Positions 39,634-48,477 of a stretch of DNA of 64,000 bases are shown here, piece by piece (position 1 is the first letter of the stretch; each line of letters opens with the position of its first letter). The stretch comes from Tenacibaculum sp. SZ-18 (GTDB lineage: Bacteria > Bacteroidota > Bacteroidia > Flavobacteriales > Flavobacteriaceae): assembly GCF_002813915.1 (NCBI RefSeq), contig NZ_CP019335.1, forward strand, positions 1,161,777-1,225,776, read 5' to 3'. Position numbers and translations under genes: made by a program. Under the pieces are notes generated by a model that made no database searches, had not been told where the DNA came from, and saw only the letters and a program-made list of their open reading frames with translations.

Positions 39634-40251
39634 ATGGATTTTTCTTCAAAACTTCTTGAAAATGCAGTGAACGAGGTGAGTAGATTACCGGGTATAGGAA
39701 AGCGAACTGCATTGCGATTAGTGTTACATTTATTAAAGCAACCAAAGGATAATACAAAGTATTTAGCTGAAGCACTTACGCAATTGCGAAATGATGTAAA
39801 GTCATGTAGAAAATGCCATAATATTTCAGATACAATTATATGTGATATTTGTAGTAATCCTAATAGAAAGGAAGAGTTGGTTTGTGTGGTTGAAGATATT
39901 CGCGATGTCATGGCAATTGAAAACACAGGACAGTTTCGAGGTTTGTATCATGTGTTAGGAGGAAAGATTTCACCAATAGATGGTGTAGGACCTCAAAATT
40001 TAAATATAGAGTCTTTAGTAGATAAAGTTAAAAGTGGTGAAGTTAAGGAGTTAATCTTTGCCTTGAGTTCTACAATGGAAGGAGATACCACGAATTTTTA
40101 CATTTATAAACAAATTGAAAAATATAATATAACGACATCTACAATTGCGAGAGGAATTTCTGTGGGAGATGAGTTAGAATATGCTGACGAAGTAACTTTA
40201 GGTAGAAGTATAATTAATCGTATACCTTTTGAACAATCAATAAAAGGATAA
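39634..40251 (+). CDS. recR: Recombination protein RecR
   Basis: RecR acts with RecO to load RecA onto gapped DNA. The 205-residue protein has the helix-hairpin-helix ([18 protein letters not shown]), a four-Cys zinc finger ([16 protein letters not shown]), the Toprim domain ([20 protein letters not shown] then [16 protein letters not shown]), and the C-terminal Walker B-like part [21 protein letters not shown] near-consensus TAATTTCG element ends 4 bases before the ATG, again suggesting a leaderless message. Its stop codon lies in the 5' arm of a terminator. Confidence 0.96.
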   Translation: MDFSSKLLENAVNEVSRLPGIGKRTALRLVLHLLKQPKDNTKYLAEALTQLRNDVKSCRKCHNISDTIICDICSNPNRKEELVCVVEDIRDVMAIENTGQFRGLYHVLGGKISPIDGVGPQNLNIESLVDKVKSGEVKELIFALSSTMEGDTTNFYIYKQIEKYNITTSTIARGISVGDELEYADEVTLGRSIINRIPFEQSIKG

Positions 40252-40277
40252 AAATTATTGCGAATCTTTATCCTTTT
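40242..40277. terminator. Terminator between recR and the lipocalin-like gene
   Basis: Perfect 11-bp arms (40242-40252 and 40267-40277); the first contains the recR stop codon. T and A runs flank it on both strands. Confidence 0.75.
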
Positions 40278-40300
40278 AGATCATTTTAATTTATTGAACT

Positions 40301-40708
40301 TTATTGTTTTGCCCAAGTAAATTTTCCAATAATCATATCTTGGTTTTCATTAGTAAAACTAATTGGAGCATCTGTGCCCGATGTAAATCCGTGTCTTTTT
40401 ATATAGTACGTTCCATCATCATTATTAGTCCACTCTCCATTGTAAGAGTTTTGTGAGTCTAAAGTACATTCATTATTTATTGTACTATGTTGAGTAAAGG
40501 TAAACTTACCATCATTCGTAAAGATATATCTACTTTGAGCTGAACAAGAGTTTACATCGAAACCGTTTTCTTTTGATAAATTCCAGACACCAATTATTGG
40601 GTCTAATGTTTGTCCAGGATCAGTTGTATCTCCCCCATCAGAAGAGCTGTTAGAAGAACAAGAGATAAAAGAAATAAGTGCAAATGAAATTAAAATGAAT
40701 TTTTTCAT
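40301..40708 (-). CDS. Lipocalin-like lipoprotein
   Basis: A 135-residue lipoprotein: signal and lipobox ALISFISCSSNS, a Ser/Gly/Asp-rich spacer (SSDGGDTTDPGQTLD), then a small beta-barrel opening with PIIGVWNLSKENGFDVN and YIFTNDGKFTFTQH. This is the common flavobacterial lipocalin-like/DUF5004 layout. Ligand unknown. It sits 40 bases downstream of hemJ and may be read from that operon. Confidence 0.8.
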   Translation of the reverse strand: MKKFILISFALISFISCSSNSSSDGGDTTDPGQTLDPIIGVWNLSKENGFDVNSCSAQSRYIFTNDGKFTFTQHSTINNECTLDSQNSYNGEWTNNDDGTYYIKRHGFTSGTDAPISFTNENQDMIIGKFTWAKQ

Positions 40709-40748
40709 GTTTAGGGGATTTAAAAATTAAAAAGGGAAAGATAAATAA

Positions 40749-41348
40749 TTAACTCAAATTACCATCATCTTCTTTGTTCTTTTCAATTAATGATTTTTCA
40801 TACTTATCCCAACTCTTTTTAGCTCTAATTTTTTTGTAAAGTCTAACACTTATCATAAGTAAAACAGAAACTAAAATAATTCCAACAACACCCCAAATCC
40901 AATTAATTGCATTTTTTAGAACCACTAAAAATACAACAGCAAAAAGGATGATTGTTGCAACTTCATTCCAAATTCGAAGTTTTAGCGAGCCATATTTTAC
41001 TTTGTTTCTCTGAAATTGTTTGTACATAGAATGACATTTTCCATGATAAAAATAAAGAGCTAAAACAAAAGATAGTTTCACATGCATCCATGGCATTTCC
41101 AAATAAACTGGGTTTTCAATAAGCATCCAAAATGCGAAAATACTAGCTAAAATAGCAGAGGGCCAAGTAATAATATACCAAAGCCTTTTTTCCATTAATT
41201 TATATTGTGTTTGGAGTATTTCCTTTGCAGGTTCTTCTTTCTTTTCAGCTTCTGCATGATAAATAAAAAGACGAACAATGTAAAATAACCCAGCAAACCA
41301 AGTTACTACGAAAATAATATGAAGTGATTTAACGTATAAAAAATCCAT
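40749..41348 (-). CDS. hemJ: Protoporphyrinogen IX oxidase HemJ (CopD-like)
   Basis: HemJ oxidises protoporphyrinogen IX to protoporphyrin IX in the inner membrane. The 199-residue protein has four to five helices, the conserved His in LYVKSLHIIFVVTWFAGLFY (residue 10), an Arg (FYIVRLFIYHAEAE), MEKRLWYIITWPSAI, and MPWMHVKLSFVLALYFYHGK with its conserved Trp, His and Lys. The basic C-terminal tail is longer than usual. It follows hemH after 2 bases; no hemG or hemY is in the window, so HemJ supplies this step. The family was long listed only as CopD-like. Confidence 0.9.
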   Translation of the reverse strand: MDFLYVKSLHIIFVVTWFAGLFYIVRLFIYHAEAEKKEEPAKEILQTQYKLMEKRLWYIITWPSAILASIFAFWMLIENPVYLEMPWMHVKLSFVLALYFYHGKCHSMYKQFQRNKVKYGSLKLRIWNEVATIILFAVVFLVVLKNAINWIWGVVGIILVSVLLMISVRLYKKIRAKKSWDKYEKSLIEKNKEDDGNLS

Positions 41349-41350
41349 AT

Positions 41351-42370
41351 TTAGTTATCTTTAAACTCGTTAATCCATTTCGCTAAAACAGCTACCCATT
41401 CATCATTATCGTTTATACAAGGTACTGTATGGAATTCTTCTCCACCTGCTTCAATAAACTCCTCTTTACCTTCCATAGCTATTTCCTCTAATGTTTCTAA
41501 ACAGTCTGAAACGAATGCAGGAGTAACAATGGCTAACTTCTTAATTCCGTCTTTTTCCGCTTTTTTAACTAGTGTTCTGTCTGTATACGGTTGTAGCCAA
41601 GGGTCGACTCCTAAACGAGATTGAAAGGTAGTTGTAACTTTATCTTCAGCTAAACCTAATTCGTTAATAACGTTTTTGGTAGTTTGAAAACATTGGTGTC
41701 TATAACAAAATTCGTGTGCTTTAGAAGGTGCATTACAACAACTTCCATCTATTTTACAGTGAGATTTTGTAATATCTGACTTACGAATATGACGTTCTGG
41801 AACTCCATGATATGAGAACATAATATGATCATAATCTTTGTCAGATAAATAATCTTTTATACTGTTTGAAAGAGCTTTTATATACTCTGGTTTGTTGTAA
41901 AAAGCAGGTACGTCTGTTATTTTCATGTCTGAGAAAAATTCTTTTCTTAATTCTTCTGCCAACACAACAATTGTTTCTGTAGTTGCCATAGCAAATTGTG
42001 GATACAAAGGAATCATTAAAACATCTCTAACGCCTTTATCATGTAGCTCCTGTAAGCCAGATTTTAAAGAAGGATTTCCATATCGCATCGCTAAGGCTAC
42101 AGGTAATTCTGTTTGATCTTGAACTTTTGCTTGTAATCTTTCTGAAAGAACAATCAATGGTGAACCTTCTTCCCACCAAATTTTTTGATAAGCTGCTGCC
42201 GATTTTTTCGGACGTGTATTCAAAATGATACCTCTAACAAGAAAAGCTCTTAACCAATAAGGAACGTCAATAACGCGTTCGTCCATTAAAAACTCATCTA
42301 AATATTTCTTTACATCTTTAGGATTTGTGCTGTCTGGTGATCCTAAGTTTACTAATAAAACTCCTTTCAT
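41351..42370 (-). CDS. hemH: Ferrochelatase
   Basis: HemH inserts Fe2+ into protoporphyrin IX to give protoheme. The 339-residue protein shows GVLLVNLGSPDSTNPKDVKK at the start, PLYPQFAMATT, MFSYHGVPERHIRKSD with the active-site His, FQSRLGVDPWLQPYTDRTL, and VTPAFVSDCLETLEEIAMEG with the catalytic Glu. Cys residues in HCKIDGSCCNAPSKAHEFCY are notable and may relate to a metal or Fe-S site, as some bacterial ferrochelatases have. It is co-transcribed with hemJ and with the small exported protein upstream. Confidence 0.97.
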   Translation of the reverse strand: MKGVLLVNLGSPDSTNPKDVKKYLDEFLMDERVIDVPYWLRAFLVRGIILNTRPKKSAAAYQKIWWEEGSPLIVLSERLQAKVQDQTELPVALAMRYGNPSLKSGLQELHDKGVRDVLMIPLYPQFAMATTETIVVLAEELRKEFFSDMKITDVPAFYNKPEYIKALSNSIKDYLSDKDYDHIMFSYHGVPERHIRKSDITKSHCKIDGSCCNAPSKAHEFCYRHQCFQTTKNVINELGLAEDKVTTTFQSRLGVDPWLQPYTDRTLVKKAEKDGIKKLAIVTPAFVSDCLETLEEIAMEGKEEFIEAGGEEFHTVPCINDNDEWVAVLAKWINEFKDN

Positions 42371-42380
42371 TTTTTATAAT

Positions 42381-42980
42381 TTATCGGATACAAGATTTGT
42401 CTGTAATACTAAATCTATTTTTACCAATTGTGTTTTTGTTTAATTTTTGTAGTGATAATTCTTTTACAAGAACTAAATATTTTAAAGCTTTCTTATTATA
42501 GTTTTTATAACAATCATAGTTTTTTGAATCTTTCTTACTAACTAAACTATAAGTGAAATTATATTTTTTCTGGTATTTAAGATCATTTTGAGATAATTCA
42601 TACTCTTGAAAAACATACAATTTTAGCTTGTCGCTTTTCCAATCTTGACCTACCATTTTTTGAGTTATAGAACATTCACCATGAAAAGAAATTGATTTAG
42701 GTCTCTTTCTTTGACTCCATTTGTTTTTGTAAGTATATCTTTTAACTAAACTATCATTTATGAAAAAGTTTAATAAATATTCTGTTTGCTGTTTTTCAAT
42801 AGGTAATTCAAATAATCCCTTTTTATCGATTGTTGATTTTCCGGAAAACCCATCTACTGAAACTAGTATAACTGGAAACTGCTCCTTGAAACTTTCTGAA
42901 GTAATAAGTTTGCCTTTAATAGTATTTTGACTATAAAGACTTAACGTAAAAAATAAAAATATCAAGAATAGGTATTTCAT
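42381..42980 (-). CDS. Exported protein with a carboxypeptidase-regulatory-like N-terminus
   Basis: A 199-residue protein with a signal peptide (MKYLFLIFLFFTLSLYSQ) followed by NTIKGKLITSESFKEQFPVI and GLFELPI, which resembles a CarboxypepD_reg-like beta-sandwich. The C-terminal half is Lys/Tyr-rich and ends in Cys-Ile-Arg, without a clear family. It starts 6 bases from the 11-copy heptamer repeat and is followed after 10 bases by hemH. Whether it contributes to heme metabolism is unknown. Confidence 0.65.
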   Translation of the reverse strand: MKYLFLIFLFFTLSLYSQNTIKGKLITSESFKEQFPVILVSVDGFSGKSTIDKKGLFELPIEKQQTEYLLNFFINDSLVKRYTYKNKWSQRKRPKSISFHGECSITQKMVGQDWKSDKLKLYVFQEYELSQNDLKYQKKYNFTYSLVSKKDSKNYDCYKNYNKKALKYLVLVKELSLQKLNKNTIGKNRFSITDKSCIR

Positions 42981-42985
42981 GTATA

Positions 42986-43062
42986 TTCTAACTTCTAACT
43001 TCTAACTTCTAACTTCTAACTTCTAACTTCTAACTTCTAACTTCTAACTTCTAACTTCTAAC
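42986..43062. repeat. Heptamer tandem repeat, 11 perfect copies of TTCTAAC
   Basis: Eleven uninterrupted copies of TTCTAAC (77 bp). On the minus strand (GTTAGAA) the first copies read encode the last residues (LEVRS) and the stop codon of the TrmH-family gene, and the array fills the gap to the next gene. Because each frame of the repeat contains TAG within 21 bases, changes in copy number would alter the tail and spacing but not destroy the protein. Confidence 0.97.
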
Positions 43063-43565
43063 TTTGATTTTAACTGATTCGTTGTTTCGTATAATGTAAT
43101 TGCTAAACTATGAATGACATTCATACTAGAATTACGTCCATACATTGGAATAGAGACAGTTGCGTCAACTAAATCGATGTTTTCTATTCCGTTTCTTTCA
43201 CTACCTAAAAGTAATACCAATTTTTCATGATTTTTAAAATCAAAATCTTGAATAGTTATACTCTTATCAGTAATTTCAATGCCAATTATGGTGTTGCCTT
43301 CTTCTTTTAATGTACTCATCAAGTTGTTGAAATCACTGTATTGTTCTGATTCAATTTGATTCAAAGTATTTCTAGCAGTTTTTTTTACAATTCTGTTGTC
43401 CATAGAAGGAGAACTTTCATGTAAATATATTTTTTGAACACCAAAACTTTCCGCAATTCTAAAGCACATTCCGATATTTTCTGGAGTGCGAATTGCATCA
43501 CAAACAATAGTGATAGGGAATTTAGTTTCGTTGTTTTCTATTTCGTAGTGTGTAAGTTGTTTCAT
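43044..43565 (-). CDS. TrmH/SpoU-family RNA 2'-O-methyltransferase
   Basis: A 173-residue SPOUT methyltransferase. Its three motifs are visible: CDAIRTPENIGMCFRIAESF (motif 1, with the Asn-Ile-Gly and catalytic Arg), KLVLLLGSERNGIENIDL (motif 2) and VSIPMYGRNSSMNVIHSLAI (motif 3). Substrate (tRNA or rRNA guanosine) cannot be assigned. The last codons and TAG stop fall inside the heptamer repeat. The ATG is directly next to the stop of the AraC-family gene, so the two are translated together. Confidence 0.9.
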   Translation of the reverse strand: MKQLTHYEIENNETKFPITIVCDAIRTPENIGMCFRIAESFGVQKIYLHESSPSMDNRIVKKTARNTLNQIESEQYSDFNNLMSTLKEEGNTIIGIEITDKSITIQDFDFKNHEKLVLLLGSERNGIENIDLVDATVSIPMYGRNSSMNVIHSLAITLYETTNQLKSKLEVRS

Positions 43566-44447
43566 TTAACTATTTAAAGATAAAACGTATTGCTTAGGAG
43601 TAGTTCCAAATTTCTTTTTAAAGGCGGCTATAAAATGACTTGCTGTACTGTATCCCACTTGAAGTCCAACTTCATTCACATTATACTGATTACTCTCCAG
43701 TAATTTACGTGCGTGTTCCATTTTATAATCGAATAAAAAGCTATAAACAGTATCACCATAAACTTGTTTAAAACCTTCTTTTAGCTTTTTTAAGTTTAAT
43801 CCAGTTTCGTTCGATAATTCCTGTAGAGTAGGAGGTTCTGCCATGCGAGAAATTATAATGTCTTTTGCTTTTCTAATTTTTGAAACATCACGTTCATCAA
43901 CTAAAAACGGACAATAGTCTCCTTCAATAGATTCGTCTTTTTGAAAATACAGACTTAATAATTCATATATCTTTCCTTTGATGTATAATTCTCGTAACGA
44001 ACTATTCACATTGGCATTAATAATTTGCTTTAATACAATTAGAACAGTTGGTTTGATAGTGGCATTATCGTAGTACTTTCTGTTCTTATTTTCGTCACTT
44101 AAGAATGAAATATAACCTGCTTCTTTAGAAAATAAAGAGTGAAACTTTTTTATAGAAACTAATAGAGAAACCAACGAGCTTTTCGGTTGAATCTCTAAAT
44201 TCAAAGGAAGATTTTGTTGTGGATTGTATAATAAAATTGAATGCTCTTCTAAAACATCAAAAGTATAATTACCATTATTAAAGTGGAATTTCGCATTTCC
44301 ATGAATACAAAAATGTAATTGGATAAAAGAGCTATCTATTTCTCGTTCAAAACGTTGGGTTTTCATTGTGTCGTTCGAGAACTCTAATAGCATAAATCCA
44401 TTTTCTAAATTGGTTTCAACAAAAGTGCTTTCAGCGATATTTTTCAA
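43566..44447 (-). CDS. AraC-family transcriptional regulator divergent from hemA
   Basis: A 293-residue regulator. Residues 1-190 form a cupin-like sensory domain (FIQLHFCIHGNAKFHFNNGN, LYNPQQNLPLNLEI). The last 100 hold the two AraC helix-turn-helix units: TLQELSNETGLNLKKLKEGF and VNEVGLQVGYSTASHFIAAF, ending KKKFGTTPKQYV. It lies divergent from hemA with 216 bases to the hemA start, so it is a candidate heme-pathway regulator. A TACTTTTG element at 44527-44534 gives it a leader of about 75 bases. Confidence 0.9.
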   Translation of the reverse strand: MKNIAESTFVETNLENGFMLLEFSNDTMKTQRFEREIDSSFIQLHFCIHGNAKFHFNNGNYTFDVLEEHSILLYNPQQNLPLNLEIQPKSSLVSLLVSIKKFHSLFSKEAGYISFLSDENKNRKYYDNATIKPTVLIVLKQIINANVNSSLRELYIKGKIYELLSLYFQKDESIEGDYCPFLVDERDVSKIRKAKDIIISRMAEPPTLQELSNETGLNLKKLKEGFKQVYGDTVYSFLFDYKMEHARKLLESNQYNVNEVGLQVGYSTASHFIAAFKKKFGTTPKQYVLSLNS

Positions 44448-44526
44448 GATAATGATTTTTTAATTTAAAGACTCTTTTATTTAGAATAGTTCTAGATAAT
44501 TAACATCTGATTCCCCGATTATACTA

Positions 44527-44534
44527 CAAAAGTA
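44527..44534 (-). promoter_or_regulatory. -7 promoter element of the AraC-family gene
   Basis: TACTTTTG on the minus strand, about 80 bases upstream of its start, in the shared araC-hemA intergenic region. Confidence 0.5.
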
Positions 44535-44628
44535 AAGAAAATCAACTGTTTTCTGAAAAAATAACATATAAAAACCAAAAACGACATTTTAAGTTCTTCT
44601 AGCGATATTTTTATCTAAACTAACTTTA

Positions 44629-44636
44629 TATTTTTG
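44629..44636 (+). promoter_or_regulatory. -7 promoter element of hemA
   Basis: TATTTTTG. A TTG codon at 44634 lies inside this element and so cannot be the start; the next in-frame TTG at 44664 fits the family. Confidence 0.55.
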
Positions 44637-44663
44637 TCGAGGTTTTGTGTAAAATATAAAATA

Positions 44664-45929
44664 TTGGAAAGTACAACACATAAAAATTTTTACAGTATTG
44701 GAGTAAGCTACATAAAAGCAGATGCGCAAACTCGGGGTAAGTTTTCTTTAGCTGCTGATGATAAAATAGCTTTATTAAATGAGGCAAAGTTAAAAGGCTT
44801 TGAAGGAGTATTTGTGTTATCTACTTGTAATCGAACAGAAATTATAGGTTTTGCAGAGCATCCTTTTCAATTAATTAGCATGCTATGTAAGCATTCAAAC
44901 GGCTCCGTTGAAGAATTTGCCAAAATATCTTATGTGCATAAAAATCAAGAAGCAATTCAACATTTATTTCATATAGGAACTGGATTAGATAGTCAAATAC
45001 TTGGAGATTATGAGATAGTCGGTCAATTGCGAACTGCTTTTAAAATTGCTAAAGATCAAGGAACTACCAACGCCTTCATGGAAAGATTACTTAATAATGT
45101 AATGCAAGCCAGTAAGCGAGTTAAGAACGAAACAAAACTGAGTTCAGGAACGACATCTGTTTCTTATGCAGCAGTTCAATACCTGATTGATAATCTAGAC
45201 GATTACCAAAACAAGAATATTTTGGTGTATGGATTAGGTAAAATGGGTAAACATACTTGTAAGAATTTAACAGAGTACGCACAAAACAAACAAGTTACTA
45301 TAATAAATAGAACGGAACAGAAGGTTGATACATTTATCAAAGAATATCCATCAATTAAAAAAGCTAAAATTGAAGATTTAACAAATGAAATTGATAAGGC
45401 AGATATTTTAATTGTTTCTACAGGAGCAGCAGAAGCCACTGTTACTTTAGAAAATATTCCTTTAGATCGTAATCTTTTAATCTTAGATTTATCAGTTCCT
45501 GCAAATGTAGATTCAAGTATTAAAAATCTCGAGAATGTTAAGTTGGTTAATGTTGATGAACTTTCAAAAGTTACTGATGAAACATTAGCAAAGCGTAAGG
45601 ATGAAATTCCTTATGCTAAACAAATTATACAAGAGCATAAACAAGAATTTAACGAATGGTTAAATCATCGTCGTTTTACACCAGCAATTAATGCTTTGAA
45701 ACAATCTCTTGAGGTAATTCAAAGAAATGAAATAAATTTTCATAAAAAAAAGATTGATAATTTTGATGTAGATCAAGCGGAGGCAATTACATCACGATTT
45801 ATTCAAAAAATAACTACACAATTTGTAAAACACTTAAAAACAGAAGAAACTTCTGTGAATCAGAGCATACAAGTAATGGCAAAAGTGTTTGGCACAAATT
45901 TAGAAACAATTGATGCAGAAAATCATTAG
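44664..45929 (+). CDS. hemA: Glutamyl-tRNA reductase
   Basis: HemA reduces Glu-tRNA to glutamate-1-semialdehyde with NADPH, the first committed step of heme synthesis. In 421 residues it has NFYSIGVSYIKADAQTRGKF, the nucleophilic Cys of VFVLSTCNRTEI (Cys55), GLDSQILGDYEIVGQLRTAF, and a Rossmann region (NILVYGLGKMGKHTCKNLTE). The dimerisation tail ends the protein. I start at the TTG at 44664, because the promoter element overlaps the earlier TTG. It heads the plus-strand heme operon and overlaps hemCD by 17 bases. Confidence 0.96.
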   Translation: MESTTHKNFYSIGVSYIKADAQTRGKFSLAADDKIALLNEAKLKGFEGVFVLSTCNRTEIIGFAEHPFQLISMLCKHSNGSVEEFAKISYVHKNQEAIQHLFHIGTGLDSQILGDYEIVGQLRTAFKIAKDQGTTNAFMERLLNNVMQASKRVKNETKLSSGTTSVSYAAVQYLIDNLDDYQNKNILVYGLGKMGKHTCKNLTEYAQNKQVTIINRTEQKVDTFIKEYPSIKKAKIEDLTNEIDKADILIVSTGAAEATVTLENIPLDRNLLILDLSVPANVDSSIKNLENVKLVNVDELSKVTDETLAKRKDEIPYAKQIIQEHKQEFNEWLNHRRFTPAINALKQSLEVIQRNEINFHKKKIDNFDVDQAEAITSRFIQKITTQFVKHLKTEETSVNQSIQVMAKVFGTNLETIDAENH

Positions 45930-47499
45930 AATCGGTTCTCGTGAAAGCGAGTTAGCTTTATGGCAAGCTAAAAAAGTTCAAAAATTATTAGAAGAACTAG
46001 AATACAATACTGAAATAGTTCCGATTAAGTCGACCGGTGATATAATTCTAGATAAGCCTCTTTACGAATTAGGAATAACAGGAATTTTCACGAAGAATTT
46101 AGATATAGCAATGTTAAATGGCGATATTGATATTGCTGTACATTCAATGAAGGATGTTCCTACAGTTTTACCAGAAGGAATAATTCAAGCTGCTGTTTTA
46201 AAGCGTGCAAATTATAACGATATCCTTGTATTGAAAGATAATGAAGAGTTTATGGCTCAGGCTGAAGGAGTAATCGCAACAAGTAGCTTACGTAGAAGAG
46301 CTCAATGGTTAAATCGTTATCCGACTCATAAAATTGAAGATTTAAGAGGAAATGTAAATACTCGTTTACAAAAGGTTAAAGATAATGAATGGAACGGAGC
46401 TATTTTTGCTGCGGCAGGATTAGAACGTATCGGAAAAAGACCTAAAGGGGCAGTTAATCTTTCTTGGATGATTCCTGCTCCAGCGCAAGGTGCAATTATG
46501 GTTACAGCTCTCGCTAATGATGAGTTTTCTTTAGATGCTTGTAATCAATTAAATGATGTTGATACAGAAACTTGTACAACTATAGAAAGAGAGTTTTTGA
46601 ATCGTTTAGAAGGTGGGTGTACAGCTCCTATTGGAGCTTTAGCTTATATTAATGAAGTTGATAAAGAGTTGGTTTTTAAAGGTGTTTTATTGAGTAGAGA
46701 TGGGAAAAAGAAAATTGAGGTAAGTAAGAAAGTACCAATTGGAAGACATAAATATGTCGCAAAAGATTGTGCTAATTACATTATTGATAGAGGAGGGAAG
46801 TTGATAATGATAAATGATCTTGGAGTAGAGAAAGAATTCTCTATTTTTTCCACTAGAAAGCTTTCCGAAGTGCAGAAAAAATTACTTCCTACAACTGTAA
46901 AAGTTGAAGATAGTGACTTCATAAAAGTAAGATTCAATAGAATCGCACCAAAGTTCATAAAGGAAGAAATAGAAAATGTAATTATCACAAGTAAAAATGG
47001 AGTAGAAGCACTTTTACACAATTTTACAGCTGATCAAATACAGTTTAAAAAAATATTTTGTGTAGGCAGAAGAACCAAAAAGCTTATTGAACAAAAAATT
47101 GGTAAAGTAGTTTTTTCTGCAAGAAATGCTGAAAAGTTATCAAAGTACCTTGCAGAAGAAATCTCAGGACAAGAAGTAACTTATTTCTGTAGTGATTTAC
47201 GATTAGATACATTACCAATAAAGCTTAAAGAAAATAATATTTCAGTTACCGAAGTTGAAGCGTATAAAACCATGTACAGTCCAATAAAAGTTGATGATAG
47301 CGTAAATGGTGTTTTATTTTATAGTCCGTCCACCGTCGAGAGTTACATGAGAGAAAATAAAACTGATAAAATCGCTTTTTGTATTGGTGATACCACAGCA
47401 AAAGAAGCTTCTAAATATTTTTCAGAAGTAAAAATTGCAAAATTACCAACTGTTGAAAGTGTTATTGAGTTAGTGAATACCCATTTTGTAAAAGAATAA
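45913..47499 (+). CDS. hemC: HemC-HemD fusion: hydroxymethylbilane synthase / uroporphyrinogen-III synthase
   Basis: Residues 1-305 are HemC (porphobilinogen deaminase): IRIGSRESELALWQAKKVQK, GIFTKNLDIAMLNGDIDIAV, HSMKDVPTVLP, ATSSLRRRAQWLNRYP and, at the dipyrromethane cofactor Cys, FLNRLEGGCTAPIGALA. Residues about 310-528 are HemD: VIITSKNGVEALLHNF, RNAEKLSKYLAEEISGQEV and LFYSPSTVESYM. The pair makes the tetrapyrrole and closes the ring as uroporphyrinogen III. The fused form in one 528-residue chain is less common than separate genes. Start is the ATG at 45913, inside the 3' end of hemA. Confidence 0.95.
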   Translation: MQKIIRIGSRESELALWQAKKVQKLLEELEYNTEIVPIKSTGDIILDKPLYELGITGIFTKNLDIAMLNGDIDIAVHSMKDVPTVLPEGIIQAAVLKRANYNDILVLKDNEEFMAQAEGVIATSSLRRRAQWLNRYPTHKIEDLRGNVNTRLQKVKDNEWNGAIFAAAGLERIGKRPKGAVNLSWMIPAPAQGAIMVTALANDEFSLDACNQLNDVDTETCTTIEREFLNRLEGGCTAPIGALAYINEVDKELVFKGVLLSRDGKKKIEVSKKVPIGRHKYVAKDCANYIIDRGGKLIMINDLGVEKEFSIFSTRKLSEVQKKLLPTTVKVEDSDFIKVRFNRIAPKFIKEEIENVIITSKNGVEALLHNFTADQIQFKKIFCVGRRTKKLIEQKIGKVVFSARNAEKLSKYLAEEISGQEVTYFCSDLRLDTLPIKLKENNISVTEVEAYKTMYSPIKVDDSVNGVLFYSPSTVESYMRENKTDKIAFCIGDTTAKEASKYFSEVKIAKLPTVESVIELVNTHFVKE

Positions 47500-47502
47500 A
47501 GA

Positions 47503-48477
47503 ATGTTCAGAAGACCAAGAAGAAACAGAAAATCTGCTGCAATTAGAGCAATGGTTGAAGAAACAACATTATCTGTAAATGATTTTATTTATCCTGTGTT
47601 TTTGATAGAAGGTTCAGGTAAAAGAGAAGAGATTGTTTCTATGCCAGGTATTTATCGATATACTCTGGATTCATTAATGGATGAGATTCAGGAATGTGTT
47701 GACCTAGGAATTAAAGGTTTTTGCGTTTTCCCTTCTTTAGGTGATGATAAGAAAGACAAGTATGCAACGGAAGGTCATAATCCAGAAAGTTTATATAATA
47801 CAGCATTAAAGCAGATTAAAACTAAATTTCCAAACATTGCTTTAATGACAGACATAGCTATGGATCCTTATTCAAGTGATGGTCATGACGGAATTGTAGA
47901 AAATGGAGAAATACTAAATGATGAAACTCTAGATATATTAGGTAAAATGGCATTGGCTCAAGCCAAAGCAGGAGCAGATATTCTTGGACCTTCAGATATG
48001 ATGGACGGCCGAGTAGGTTATATTAGAGATATTCTTGATAAAGCTGGATATACTCATGTTTCAATTATGTCTTATACAGCAAAATATGCTAGTGCTTTCT
48101 ACGGACCATTTCGTGATGCTTTAGATTCAGCACCTAAATTTGGAGATAAAAAGACATATCAAATGAATCCTGCTAACAAGAATGAAGCTTTAGTAGAAGC
48201 AGATTTAGATATTTCAGAGGGAGCAGATATGATTATGGTAAAGCCGGCTTTAGCGTATTTAGATATCATCAAATTATTGAAAGATAACTATAACGTTCCA
48301 ATTACAGCCTATAATGTTAGTGGAGAATATGCAATGTTAAAAGCAGCATCTGAGAAAGGGTGGCTTGATGGGGAAAAAGTAATGATGGAAAGTTTGTTGA
48401 GTATAAAAAGAGCAGGAGCAGATATAATCCTTACATATTTTGCAAAAGAGGCTGCTCAAATTTTAGCTCAAAAGTAA
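47503..48477 (+). CDS. hemB: Delta-aminolevulinic acid dehydratase (porphobilinogen synthase)
   Basis: HemB condenses two ALA molecules to porphobilinogen. The 324-residue enzyme has MFRRPRRNRKSAAIRAMVEE, YPVFLIEGSGKREEIVSMPG, the Lys of MSYTAKYASAFYGPFRDALD, and the Schiff-base Lys of ADMIMVKPALAYLDIIKLLK. The segment AMDPYSSDGHDGI has no Cys, so it is the Mg/K-type rather than the Zn type. It begins 3 bases after hemCD. Confidence 0.97.
   Translation: MFRRPRRNRKSAAIRAMVEETTLSVNDFIYPVFLIEGSGKREEIVSMPGIYRYTLDSLMDEIQECVDLGIKGFCVFPSLGDDKKDKYATEGHNPESLYNTALKQIKTKFPNIALMTDIAMDPYSSDGHDGIVENGEILNDETLDILGKMALAQAKAGADILGPSDMMDGRVGYIRDILDKAGYTHVSIMSYTAKYASAFYGPFRDALDSAPKFGDKKTYQMNPANKNEALVEADLDISEGADMIMVKPALAYLDIIKLLKDNYNVPITAYNVSGEYAMLKAASEKGWLDGEKVMMESLLSIKRAGADIILTYFAKEAAQILAQK

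Noticed and set aside
42986..43062. Tandem repeat as a CRISPR array
   Set aside because: The copies are 7 bp and directly adjacent, with no unique spacers and no cas genes nearby.
43044..43062. Phase-variable switching of the TrmH-family gene by the heptamer repeat
   Set aside because: All three frames of the repeat hit a stop within 21 bases, so copy-number changes would not turn the gene off.
44634..44663. HemA start at the TTG at 44634
   Set aside because: It lies inside the -7 promoter element; the TTG at 44664 fits the family N-terminus.
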